Assembly (NCBI GenBank): GCA_005223095.1
Contig: NJBQ01000011.1
Span: 1 to 38,725 of the forward strand
DNA length: 38,725 bases
Source: Candidatus Aerophobetes bacterium Ae_b3a
GTDB lineage: Bacteria; Aerophobota; Aerophobia; Aerophobales; AE-B3A
Direction: 5' to 3'
Below, piece after piece: positions 15,814 through 24,184 of the stretch (the first letter of the stretch is position 1; each line of letters opens with the position of its first letter). The notes under the pieces are model-generated. The model was not told the origin of the DNA, searched no databases, and was given only the letters and a program-made list of their open reading frames with translations. A program made the translations under genes and the position numbers.

Positions 15814-16875
15814 ATGAAGTTAAATTCATTACGAAAAGAAATTGATGACATTGACTCAAAATTGGTTCAACTATTGAATGAAAGGGCAAAAAGGGTTCTG
15901 GGGGTGGCCAAGGTAAAGAGAAGAGAAAAAATGGGATACTATTCTCCCGGAAGAGAAAGGAGTATTCTCAATAGATTGATCAAGGAAAATAAAGGCCCTT
16001 TGTCTAATGAGAATCTTTCTGAAATTATTCGTTTTATTCTAAAGGTTTCTTTATCTTTAGAAAAAAAATTAAAAGTTGTCTATTTTGGCCCTCCTGCTAC
16101 TTTTACTCATCTGGCGGCTATGCAGAAATTTGGCCAGGAGGTAAATCTAGTCCCGGCTAAGAGTATCGCTGAAATTTTTGCCAGGGTGGAGAAAAAACAA
16201 GCTGACTTTGGCGTAGTGCCGGTGGAAAATTCCACCGAGGGAGTAGTTAATTATACTTTAGATATGTTTCTTGACTCCAATCTGAAGATATGTGCTGAGG
16301 TAATTTTGGAGATTTACCACCATCTTCTGGGCAGGGGAGAGCTCAAAGAGGTAAAAAATGTCTATTCTCATCCCCAGGCTCTGGCTCAGTGCAGAAGTTG
16401 GCTAGAGGAGAATCTTCCCGAAGTGAGATTAATTGAGGTGGAAAGCACCGCCAGGGCTGCTCAACTGGCAGCTAAGGAGATGAAAACGGCGGCTATCGCC
16501 TCTGATGTGGCTGCTAATCTTTACAAGCTCAATATCATAGCTTCTCGCATCGAAGATTTATCCAATAATTATACAAGGTTTTTGGTTATTGGGAGAGGAT
16601 ATAGCGAGAGAAGTGGTGAGGATAAAACATCTATCCTTTTCTCTATAAAAGATAGAGTAGGAGCGCTTTATAACATGCTTTCTCCTTTTCGCAGGCATGG
16701 AATTAACCTTACTAAGATAGAGTCCCGACCTACCAAGAGAAAAGCATGGGAGTATGTTTTTTTTGTTGATTTTTTTGGCCATAAAGATGAAGAAAATGTG
16801 AAAAAGGCTCTTTCTGAGCTTGAAGAACAGTGTTTTTTCTTAAAAATATTAGGTTCATATCCAATAGAAGGATAG
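15814..16875 (+). CDS. pheA: Bifunctional chorismate mutase / prephenate dehydratase
   Basis: Converts chorismate to prephenate and then phenylpyruvate. The 353-residue P-protein has an AroQ-type chorismate mutase helix bundle in roughly residues 1-80 (LRKEIDDIDSKLVQLLNERA), a periplasmic-binding-like prephenate dehydratase domain from about 85 with YFGPPATFTH, VPVENSTEGVVN and NNYTRFLVI, and a C-terminal ACT domain (DRVGALYNML, INLTKIESRP) that binds phenylalanine for feedback control. AAAGGTG precedes the ATG. aroF follows after 8 bases. Confidence 0.95.
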   Translation: MKLNSLRKEIDDIDSKLVQLLNERAKRVLGVAKVKRREKMGYYSPGRERSILNRLIKENKGPLSNENLSEIIRFILKVSLSLEKKLKVVYFGPPATFTHLAAMQKFGQEVNLVPAKSIAEIFARVEKKQADFGVVPVENSTEGVVNYTLDMFLDSNLKICAEVILEIYHHLLGRGELKEVKNVYSHPQALAQCRSWLEENLPEVRLIEVESTARAAQLAAKEMKTAAIASDVAANLYKLNIIASRIEDLSNNYTRFLVIGRGYSERSGEDKTSILFSIKDRVGALYNMLSPFRRHGINLTKIESRPTKRKAWEYVFFVDFFGHKDEENVKKALSELEEQCFFLKILGSYPIEG

Positions 16876-16883
16876 GGGGAAAG

Positions 16884-17900
16884 ATGATGGTTATTACTTT
16901 AAAAGCAGGAACCACCGAGAAGGGGATTGAGCATGTGGTGGAAAAAATCAAGGAGCTGGGATTTACTCCTCACATCTCTCACGGCGAGGAGAGGGTTATA
17001 ATTGGCGTCATCGGTGAAAATGCCATTAGGTCGCGTGAGATATTCGAGGCTATGTTTATTGTTGATTCTGTTATGCCCATTTCTCGACCCTATAAGCTAG
17101 TCAGTCGGGAATTTAAAGGAGAAGCTACCGTTGTGGAAGTAAAAGATGTAAAAGTGGGAGGGAATGAGGTGGTAGTGATGGCTGGTCCCTGTGCTGTGGA
17201 AAACAGAGAACAGCTTTTGGAAATAGCCAGCCAGGTTAAAGAAGCAGGGGCGAAGATTCTGCGAGGTGGCGCCTTCAAACCGCGCAGTTCTCCCTATTCT
17301 TTCCAGGGCTTAGGAGAAGAAGGCTTAAAGTATCTGGCTGAGGTGAGTAAAATTACCGAGCTTCCTGTTGTCACTGAGGCTATGGATCCCAGGCAGGTAG
17401 AACTGGTAATCAGATATGCTGATATGGTTCAGGTGGGAGCACGCAATATGCAGAACTTTGACCTCTTAAAAGAAGTAGGAAGAAGTAGGAAGCCTGTGCT
17501 TCTTAAAAGAGGGATGGCTTCTACTCTTAAGGAATTTTTGATGTCAGCAGAATATATTTTGTCCAGTGGTAACTATAATGTCATTCTTTGCGAAAGGGGT
17601 ATCAGAACTTTTGAAGATGCTACTCGTTTTACTCTTGATCTTTCCACTCTCTCCCTGATTAAGGAACTGAGCCATCTTCCTGTTATTGCCGATCCCAGCC
17701 ACGCTACAGGCAAAAGAAGTCTGGTTGCTTCTATGGCTAATGCGGCTATTGCTGCCGGTAGCGATGGTCTTATGATTGAGGTGCATTCCCGGCCAGAAGA
17801 AGCTTTGTCAGATGGTTTTCAGTCCCTAACACCGCCGGATTTTCGTAAGTTAATGAGAAGAATGAGGTCAATAGCTAAAGCTTTAGGGAGGAAGGCTTAA
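16884..17900 (+). CDS. aroF: DAHP synthase, AroA-beta type with ferredoxin-like regulatory domain
   Basis: Condenses phosphoenolpyruvate and erythrose-4-phosphate, the entry step to the pathway. The 338-residue protein has an N-terminal ferredoxin-like regulatory domain (residues 1 to about 65), the arrangement found in the Thermotoga enzyme, which is feedback-inhibited by tyrosine or phenylalanine. The barrel follows with [33 protein letters not shown] and [10 protein letters not shown]. The start is set at the ATG pair at 16884-16889 because GGGGGA lies just before it; the longer frame overlaps pheA and lacks a ribosome binding site. Pairing with pheA puts entry and branch control in one transcript. 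Confidence 0.95.
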   Translation: MMVITLKAGTTEKGIEHVVEKIKELGFTPHISHGEERVIIGVIGENAIRSREIFEAMFIVDSVMPISRPYKLVSREFKGEATVVEVKDVKVGGNEVVVMAGPCAVENREQLLEIASQVKEAGAKILRGGAFKPRSSPYSFQGLGEEGLKYLAEVSKITELPVVTEAMDPRQVELVIRYADMVQVGARNMQNFDLLKEVGRSRKPVLLKRGMASTLKEFLMSAEYILSSGNYNVILCERGIRTFEDATRFTLDLSTLSLIKELSHLPVIADPSHATGKRSLVASMANAAIAAGSDGLMIEVHSRPEEALSDGFQSLTPPDFRKLMRRMRSIAKALGRKA

Positions 17901-17978
17901 GATTAGTGCCACAATAGTCATAAGGTATTTGACACAAAGGTATCTTTGAAATTCAGGTACTTTAGATTAGGCGGAAAA

Positions 17979-19274
17979 ATGAGTAGTCTTTTAACCATAA
18001 CTCCAGCAAAGTTTCTTAAAGGTGAGATTTCTCTTCCCGGGGACAAATCAATTTCTCACCGAGCTATTATCCTTGCCTCTATTGCCAAAGGGATTTCAGT
18101 AATTAGAGGATGGCAGAGGGGAAAAGATTGTCTGGCTACTTTGAATATCTTAAAGATGATGGGCATAGAGGCAACAGAAGAGAAAGATGAGCTGTTCATT
18201 AAGGGTAGGGGACTTACCGGACTGAAAGAACCCACCGATATCCTCAACTGTGAGAATTCAGGCACTACCATGCGGCTTTTAGCCGGACTTCTCTCTGCTC
18301 AAGGCTTTTACAGTGTTCTCAGCGGGGATTCTTCTTTGAGAAGGAGACCTATGAGAAGGGTGATTAGTCCGTTAGAAAGAATGGGAGCAAAGATATCTGG
18401 GCGGGAGAATGGCCAATTTCCTCCCCTAAGTATTATAGGAAGTAGTCTTAAGGGAATAGATTATTCCTTACCCATTGCTTCTGCTCAAGTCAAATCCTGC
18501 CTTCTTTTAGCCGCCCTTTATGCCAGGGGAACTACCTCAATAACTGAGCCTTATCGCTCGCGTGACCATACCGAGCGTATGCTCAGATTTCTGGGAGTGA
18601 ACCTAGAAATTGACAGTTTGACGGTGAAGGTTGAAGGTGGGGTATCACCGGTAGGCAAGGAGATATCTGTTCCGGGTGACCTTTCTGCTGCTGCGTATTT
18701 TATCGCAGGGGCAGTGCTTCTCAATAAATCAGAAGTAAAGATTCTCAATGTAGGACTTAATCCTACCCGGCGAGGTTTTATTGATGTTCTTCTTCAGATG
18801 GGGGCTGATATTAGAGTTCTCAATTTAAGGGAAGAATGTGGAGAGGAGCTCGGTGATATAGAGATAAAGGGAGGAGCTACTCTAGAGGGGATTCTTATTC
18901 GGGGAGAGATGATTCCTCGAATGATTGATGAAATTCCTATATTGGCTGTGGTTGCCTGTTTTGCCAGGGGGAAGACAGTTATTAAGGATGCCGCCGAGCT
19001 CAGAGTTAAAGAAACAGACCGCATCAAAGCGATAGCTGCAGAGCTCTGTAAGATGGGAGCTCAAATTGAAGAGAAAAGAGACGGCATCATTATTGAAGGC
19101 ACAGGAAGACTAAAGGGCTGTCAGTGCCAGAGTTATAAAGACCATCGGATTGCTATGGCACTGATTATAGCTGGCTTAGCTGCCGAGGGAAAGACAGAAA
19201 TAGTAGCTCCAGAATGTATCGAGACATCTTTTCCTGGCTTTGAGGATACTTTGAGGAAAGTAGTGAGAGACTAA
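17979..19274 (+). CDS. aroA: EPSP synthase (3-phosphoshikimate 1-carboxyvinyltransferase)
   Basis: Transfers enolpyruvate from PEP to shikimate-3-phosphate. The 431-residue protein has LPGDKSISHRA near the N-terminus, NSGTTMRLLAGLL, RRPMRRVI, SAQVKSCLLLAAL, the RVKETDRI region and DHRIAMAL, all substrate-site landmarks. The ATG at 17979 after AGGCGGA is preferred over the upstream TTG at 17946. The 78-base gap after aroF holds two AAGGTAT-containing direct repeats but no good promoter. In many bacteria tyrA sits between these genes; it is absent here. Confidence 0.95.
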   Translation: MSSLLTITPAKFLKGEISLPGDKSISHRAIILASIAKGISVIRGWQRGKDCLATLNILKMMGIEATEEKDELFIKGRGLTGLKEPTDILNCENSGTTMRLLAGLLSAQGFYSVLSGDSSLRRRPMRRVISPLERMGAKISGRENGQFPPLSIIGSSLKGIDYSLPIASAQVKSCLLLAALYARGTTSITEPYRSRDHTERMLRFLGVNLEIDSLTVKVEGGVSPVGKEISVPGDLSAAAYFIAGAVLLNKSEVKILNVGLNPTRRGFIDVLLQMGADIRVLNLREECGEELGDIEIKGGATLEGILIRGEMIPRMIDEIPILAVVACFARGKTVIKDAAELRVKETDRIKAIAAELCKMGAQIEEKRDGIIIEGTGRLKGCQCQSYKDHRIAMALIIAGLAAEGKTEIVAPECIETSFPGFEDTLRKVVRD

Positions 19275-19316
19275 AGAGTTTCAAGAAGTGATAAGAGAGG
19301 AGATAGAGGGGCTGAT

Positions 19317-20228
19317 ATGAGATTAATAAAAGAAATCAGTCAGATGAAGGATTGTAGAAAAAAGATAAAGGCACCTCAGACTGTTGGTCTTGTTCCCACT
19401 ATGGGCGCTTTCCATGAAGGGCACCTGAGTTTAATTAGGAAAGCACGTCAGCAGTGCGATAAGGTAGTAGTGAGTATATTCGTTAATCGTATTCAATTTG
19501 GCAAGGGAGATGATTATCAGCGCTATCCACGCAATCTATCAGAAGACATAAGTTTGAGTGAGAAAGAAGGGGTAGATGTAGTATTTGCTCCTTCTTTAGA
19601 AGAGATGTATCCTCAAGACTATTCTACTTTTGTTCAAGTAGGAGGTCCTTTGTCTTCCACGCTGGAAGGGGCTTCTCGTTCCGGTCATTTCAAGGGTGTA
19701 GCCACTGTTCTCATCAAGCTATTCAATATAGTTAAGCCTGACTTTAGCTATTTTGGAGAAAAGGATTATCAGCAGGTTTTAATAGTAAAAAAAGTAGTAG
19801 ATGAGCTTAATCTGGATACCCAAATTATTGTTCTTCCTACCATAAGGGAAAAAGATGGACTGGCTCTCAGCTCACGAAATTCCTACCTTAATAAAGAAGA
19901 AAGAAAAGCCGCTGTCATACTATATAAAGCACTAGAAAAGGCAAAACTCTGGATTGAGGAAGGGGAGAGGAATCCTTTTAGTATAGTTTCCAAAATAAAA
20001 GATTTAATAAAAAAAGAGTCGCTGGCCAAACTAGACTATGTAGCTGTGGTTAATCCAGAGACTTTGGAGAAAGTGGAAGATATAAAGGGAGAAGTTCTTG
20101 CTCTTCTTGCTGTGAGTATAGGAAAAGCGAGGCTAATCGATAATTTGTTGCTCATTGCTGGTCGCTCGTATCTCGAAAAGAAGGAAAAAAAATTTAGCAT
20201 CGAACGTTCAATAAAGAAATGCGAGTAG
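19317..20228 (+). CDS. panC: Pantothenate synthetase, C-terminus extended by a repeat
   Basis: Joins pantoate and beta-alanine with ATP to make pantothenate. Motifs include PTMGAFHEGHLSLI with the HxGH nucleotide site, FGEKDYQQ and the KMSKS-like SSRNSYL. Homologues usually end soon after a RLIDN-type sequence, at about 280 residues. Here the frame continues for some two dozen more residues, GRSYLEKKEKKFSIER and beyond. That tail lies in a large imperfect inverted repeat whose right arm supplies the stop codon. The enzyme core appears intact, and the tail is probably a by-product of the repeat's insertion. Confidence 0.93.
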   Translation: MRLIKEISQMKDCRKKIKAPQTVGLVPTMGAFHEGHLSLIRKARQQCDKVVVSIFVNRIQFGKGDDYQRYPRNLSEDISLSEKEGVDVVFAPSLEEMYPQDYSTFVQVGGPLSSTLEGASRSGHFKGVATVLIKLFNIVKPDFSYFGEKDYQQVLIVKKVVDELNLDTQIIVLPTIREKDGLALSSRNSYLNKEERKAAVILYKALEKAKLWIEEGERNPFSIVSKIKDLIKKESLAKLDYVAVVNPETLEKVEDIKGEVLALLAVSIGKARLIDNLLLIAGRSYLEKKEKKFSIERSIKKCE

Positions 20229-20252
20229 CGAGCAACCAGCGATGAGCAACAA
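20145..20252. repeat. Inverted repeat spanning the panC 3' end
   Basis: The 31-base left arm (20145-20175) and right arm (20222-20252) are reverse complements at 26 positions. They are built from GAGCAAC/GTTGCTC words. The left arm lies in panC coding sequence, the right arm holds its stop codon and lies directly before the lpxB ribosome binding site. A related run is at 27127-27157. Confidence 0.75.
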
Positions 20253-20273
20253 ATTTAAAGAAAGGTATCCTCT

Positions 20274-21410
20274 GTGGTGTCGAAAAGAATAATGATATGC
20301 GCAGGTGAGGTTTCGGGTGACCTCCATGCGGCTAATTTGGTCCAGGCGGTAAAAAAACTTGCTCCCGATACAGAGTTTTTTGGAATCGGGGGGGAGAAAA
20401 TGAAAGAGGCAGGGGTAAAAATAAGAGATAGAACTGTACATATGGGGACAGTAGGCGTTATTGAAGGAGCTAAGTATTATCCTTCTTTTTGGAAGATAAA
20501 GACAAGACTTAGCAAAGCCCTCGAGGAAGAGCACCCCGATTTAGTGATTCTAGTAGATAGCCGGGATTTTAATTTGAGAATTGCCAAAATAGCCAAAAAG
20601 CTAGGAATCTTGACTCTCTACTATATTGCTCCTCCTATCTGGGCCTGGAACGATTGGCAGAGGAGGAGTATTTCTAGAGATATTGATAGATTCATTGCTA
20701 TTTTTCCATTCGAAGCTGAAGCCTATGAAAGAGCAGGGGCAAAGGTAGATTTTGTGGGATATCCTCTGGTAGACCTGGTCAAACCAAGTATGAGTAAAGA
20801 AGAGGCTTTGCAGAGGTTTAATATTACGTCAGAGAGATTAATAGTTGGTCTTCTTCCTGGTAGTCGAAGACATGAGATACTAAAACTCCTGCCCCTTATG
20901 TTAAAGGTTGCCGTTAGATTAGACAAAGAGTTTAAGGGTATTCAATTTCTACTTGCTGAAGCTTCCTCTCTTTTTCATAAAGAGATTGCCAGAATTGCCT
21001 CCGGGACTGGTCTATCTCTCAAGATTATCTCTAATAATACCTATGATGTAATGAATGTTTCTGACTTAATCATTACTGCCTCAGGGACAGCTACTCTAGA
21101 GGCAACTCTTCTTAATACTCCTATGGTTGTTATTTACAAAACTTCTTTTAGCACCTGGTTGATAGGGAAAATCTTAATAAAATTGCCTTACATAGCTCTT
21201 CCTAATATCATTGCGCGAGAGGAAATCGTTCCCGAGTTAATAGGATTTCAGCTTACTGTAAAGCGTTTGATTGGCGTAGCCCTGGAACTTCTGCATAGCA
21301 AAGAAGGACTGCAAAAGATGAGAGTTAAGTTGAAGAGAGTCGCTGAGAAGTTGGGCAGACCAGGAGCAATAGACCGAGCAGCTAAGGTTGTTGCAGAGAT
21401 GGTTAATTAA
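20274..21410 (+). CDS. lpxB: Lipid-A-disaccharide synthase
   Basis: Condenses UDP-diacylglucosamine with lipid X to form the lipid A disaccharide at the inner membrane. The 378-residue GT19 protein begins with CAGEVSGDLHAANLVQA, then shows FFGIGGEKM, YYIAPPIWAW, the phosphate-binding LPGSRRHEI and SGTATLEATLLNTPMVV, the UDP-sugar site. The GTG at 20274 has AAAGG eight bases upstream. It is the clear orthologue among three LpxB-like proteins in this cluster and the best evidence for an LPS outer membrane. Confidence 0.93.
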   Translation: MVSKRIMICAGEVSGDLHAANLVQAVKKLAPDTEFFGIGGEKMKEAGVKIRDRTVHMGTVGVIEGAKYYPSFWKIKTRLSKALEEEHPDLVILVDSRDFNLRIAKIAKKLGILTLYYIAPPIWAWNDWQRRSISRDIDRFIAIFPFEAEAYERAGAKVDFVGYPLVDLVKPSMSKEEALQRFNITSERLIVGLLPGSRRHEILKLLPLMLKVAVRLDKEFKGIQFLLAEASSLFHKEIARIASGTGLSLKIISNNTYDVMNVSDLIITASGTATLEATLLNTPMVVIYKTSFSTWLIGKILIKLPYIALPNIIAREEIVPELIGFQLTVKRLIGVALELLHSKEGLQKMRVKLKRVAEKLGRPGAIDRAAKVVAEMVN

Positions 21411-21427
21411 AAACTTGGGGGAAGAAC

Positions 21428-22573
21428 TTGAGCGTTGTTTCGATAGTGAAATGTGGTGACTATGAGCAAAAGAGAATAGACAGAGCAGTCAAAGAGAGTC
21501 TTTCCTTAATAGGTGGTTTAGATAGAGTGGTAAAAGCTGGTCAGAAAGTTCTTTTGAAAGTGAATATGTTAAATGCTGATCCACCAGAAAAAGCAGTGAC
21601 TACTCATCCGGCTCTTCTCAGGTCAGTAATCAGGGCAGTTAAAGAGGTAAAAGGAGAAGTTATAGTAGGAGAGGCACCTGGGATTGCCTATAAGGATATA
21701 GAGAAAGCCTGGCATGTAACTGGGCTTAAAAAAGCAGCTAAAGAAGAAGGAGCTAAAGTTATTAATTTTCATAAGGTGGAAAGAATTGATAATTCTCAGA
21801 ATAAACAGGTACCTGTTTTACACCTGGCCGGAGAGGTCTTAGGGTCAGATGTAGTCATTTCTCTCCCTAAACTAAAAACCCACAACTTCACCCTCTTTAC
21901 CGGTGCTATCAAGAACCTATATGGTTGTATTCCTGGATTTCATAAAAAAGAACTTCACCGGCTGGTTCCTCGTCCAGAGGACTTTGCCAGGTTAATGATT
22001 GATATTTTTGCTGTGATTAAACCAGACCTTGCTATAATGGATGGGGTTGTGGGGATGGAAGGCGATGGACCAGCGGCTGGTCCTCCCCGCAAGATTGGGG
22101 TGGTTTTGGCCAGTCAGGATCTTGTAGCACTAGACGCAGTTGCCTCTCATATCATCGGTTACGCTCCTTTTGATATAGACATTACCAGAGTAGCTGCAGA
22201 AAGAGGCCTGGGAGAAGGCAAATTAGAGAAAATAGAAATTAAGGGGGCTCCTCTGAGTGAGGCTAAAATAGAGGGTTATCAGCTCGCCTCCAGTATCAAC
22301 ACTCTGTTAAATAAAGTACCTGGTTTTGTTCTTTTTGCTTTCAGGCATCTAGCTCCCTGGGTTCTGAAAATTAAACCTGTAATAGACAAAGATAGATGTA
22401 CCAAATGTGAGGAATGCATTGGACATTGCCCTACCGAGGCGATGAAAATGGGTAAGGACTGTCCTATTATTGATAACAAGAGATGTATTAAATGTTTTTG
22501 TTGCCAGGAGTTTTGCCTGGAGAGAGCTGTAGGGATTAAGTATAATTGGTTGGCTAAAAGGTTTCAAATCTGA
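21428..22573 (+). CDS. DUF362 protein with C-terminal two-cluster ferredoxin domain
   Basis: A 381-residue protein: residues 1 to about 300 form a DUF362 domain (VLLKVNML, GEAPG, SLPKLKTHNFTLFTGAIKN, MDGVVGMEGDGPAAGPP), and the C-terminus carries two 4Fe-4S motifs, CTKCEECIGHCP and CIKCFCCQEFC. DUF362 proteins are widespread in anaerobes and their reaction is unknown. A TTG start at 21428 is set by GGGGGA five bases upstream. Its place between lpxB and an LpxB-like gene, with only 17- and 11-base gaps, ties it to envelope-lipid synthesis by context. A redox step on a lipid or glycan is an inference only. Confidence 0.88.
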   Translation: MSVVSIVKCGDYEQKRIDRAVKESLSLIGGLDRVVKAGQKVLLKVNMLNADPPEKAVTTHPALLRSVIRAVKEVKGEVIVGEAPGIAYKDIEKAWHVTGLKKAAKEEGAKVINFHKVERIDNSQNKQVPVLHLAGEVLGSDVVISLPKLKTHNFTLFTGAIKNLYGCIPGFHKKELHRLVPRPEDFARLMIDIFAVIKPDLAIMDGVVGMEGDGPAAGPPRKIGVVLASQDLVALDAVASHIIGYAPFDIDITRVAAERGLGEGKLEKIEIKGAPLSEAKIEGYQLASSINTLLNKVPGFVLFAFRHLAPWVLKIKPVIDKDRCTKCEECIGHCPTEAMKMGKDCPIIDNKRCIKCFCCQEFCLERAVGIKYNWLAKRFQI

Positions 22574-22584
22574 GGTTTTTCAAA

Positions 22585-23820
22585 ATGCATATTTTTATGG
22601 TGACCAATAGTCCAGGTGAGGTGATGGGATGGGTGAAGCCAGCAGCAGAAAGACTAAAGGAAAAGCAAAAAGAGACAATAATTACTGTGGTTATTCCTCC
22701 CTGCCAATATGCCAGTGGGATGGAAGATAAAGTAGCAGGAGAGATTCCTGCCGTAGATTCTGTGGTGGGTCCATCTCAGTATTTGAAATATCTTTTTTTA
22801 GGCAGCAGACCTTCTTCTTTTCGCCAGGCAAAGAAAGGAGTCATTGTTTTCTTAGGAGGGGATCCCTTTCATGCTCTCCTTCTTTCTAAACGTTTAAAGC
22901 TACCTGCTGTAGCTTACATCCAAAATTTAAGATGGAAGAGGTATTTTAAGAGATTTATGGTGCTTAGCGAGACCATTAGAGAAAGGTTTATCGCCCGGGG
23001 AGCCAAAGAAGAAAAAGTTGTGGTAGTAGGGGATTTAGCCAAAGATGGAATGAGAGTGAAGATGTCTGCTAAAGAAACATTCAACTATTGGGGACTTGCT
23101 CCTGGGTATTTGGTTATTTCTTTTCTCCCTGGAAGTAGGCTGGAGGAGATAAGGTATATGACTCCCTTTTTTTTAAAAGCAGCCGAGCTCATTAAGAAAG
23201 AGTTTCCCTCAAGCCAATTTCTTCTAATACTTTCTCCTTTTGTTTCTAAGAAAGAGTTAAACGCTGTGAATGGAGAGAGTTTAAGTAAGACGTTTTCAGG
23301 AGTAGGGGCTAAATTAAAGAAAGAAAGTGGTCAATGGAAATTGATTACCAAATCTGGCTTAAAAGCCTTGGTAATTGAAGAAAAGAGATACGAAGCTATA
23401 AACATTTCTCATTTAATTATAACGATTCCTGGTACTAACACGCTAGAGTCAACCTACCTGGGGACTCCTATGGTAGTAGCTATTCCTTTGAACAAGCCAG
23501 AAGCAATACCCCTGGACGGCCTGGCAGGATTAGTGGGGGGTTTGCCAATAATAGGTTCTCTTATTAAAAGACAGATGGTAAAGCAATATAGTAGGAGCAT
23601 CAAATTCGCAGCTATACCTAATATACGAGCAGAGAGGGAAATTGTGCCTGAAATAAGAGGGATAATCAAGCCAGCTGATGTAGCTAAAGAGGTGATAGGG
23701 CTGTTGAGAAGCCCCGAACGACTCACCGAAATGAAAGAGGAACTGAGAAAGATAGCCAGGACAACAGAAGGCGCTGCTAATAAAGTCGCAGATATCATCC
23801 TTGAGGTGGGAAATTGGTGA
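22585..23820 (+). CDS. LpxB-like (GT19-related) glycosyltransferase of unknown acceptor
   Basis: A 411-residue relative of lipid-A-disaccharide synthase. The N-terminus MVTNSPGEVMGWVKP replaces the LpxB GEVSGD motif. The nucleotide-binding half is preserved with SFLPGSRLEEIRYM and TIPGTNTLESTYLGTPMVV, matching the LPGSR and SGTATLE blocks of LpxB. An extra hydrophobic loop, GLAGLVGGLPIIGSLI, lies in the C-terminal half. It probably transfers a sugar to a lipid or polyprenyl acceptor, but it is clearly not a second LpxB. It follows the DUF362 gene by 11 bases and is likely cotranscribed. Confidence 0.75.
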   Translation: MHIFMVTNSPGEVMGWVKPAAERLKEKQKETIITVVIPPCQYASGMEDKVAGEIPAVDSVVGPSQYLKYLFLGSRPSSFRQAKKGVIVFLGGDPFHALLLSKRLKLPAVAYIQNLRWKRYFKRFMVLSETIRERFIARGAKEEKVVVVGDLAKDGMRVKMSAKETFNYWGLAPGYLVISFLPGSRLEEIRYMTPFFLKAAELIKKEFPSSQFLLILSPFVSKKELNAVNGESLSKTFSGVGAKLKKESGQWKLITKSGLKALVIEEKRYEAINISHLIITIPGTNTLESTYLGTPMVVAIPLNKPEAIPLDGLAGLVGGLPIIGSLIKRQMVKQYSRSIKFAAIPNIRAEREIVPEIRGIIKPADVAKEVIGLLRSPERLTEMKEELRKIARTTEGAANKVADIILEVGNW

Positions 23821-24184
23821 ATAATCGTTAGTGAATAGTGAATCGCAAACAAGAAAGTAAATGATTGTAGGGTTTAACTAACCATTCACGAAATACGATT
23901 CACCAGCCTTGTCGTGCGTGATGCGTATTGCGCAATACGATATACGAGATTGTCCTGAGGCATCTCCTTTGTCACATCACTGCCGAAGGATATTTTCTGA
24001 AGAAGCCTTATAGGAGCAACCATAACGAAGTTTCGAGTTGAGGAAGAAGAAAAATATACTGTTTGAGGAGCAGAGTGACGAGTTTATATTTTTCCCGAAA
24101 CGAGAAGCTGAGCAGAAACAATAAGAAGCTAATATACAGCGACGGAAGAAATTGTCCTGAGGCATATCTTGAGATAGGAGCAAA
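23821..24184. repeat. 364-base repeat-filled gap before the GT4 gene
   Basis: The gap holds an inverted repeat of GTGAAT words (GTGAATAGTGAATCG at 23831 with CGATTCAC at 23896), the perfect palindrome CGTATTGCGCAATACG (23924-23939), and a direct repeat ATTGTCCTGAGGCAT (23949-23963 and 24151-24165). Each direct repeat copy is followed by ATAGGAGCAA (about 24010 and 24174); the second is the ribosome binding site of the next gene. A GAAAAATATA/TATATTTTTC inverted repeat lies between (24050-24093). No gene is seen. Confidence 0.7.

Noticed and set aside
17929-17963. TTGACA upstream of aroA as a promoter
   Set aside because: No acceptable -10 box occurs at 15-19 bases spacing.
23821-24184. Possible CRISPR array in the repeat-rich gap
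   Set aside because: Repeats are few, unequal in spacing and palindromic words rather than a regular repeat-spacer pattern; no cas genes are in the window.
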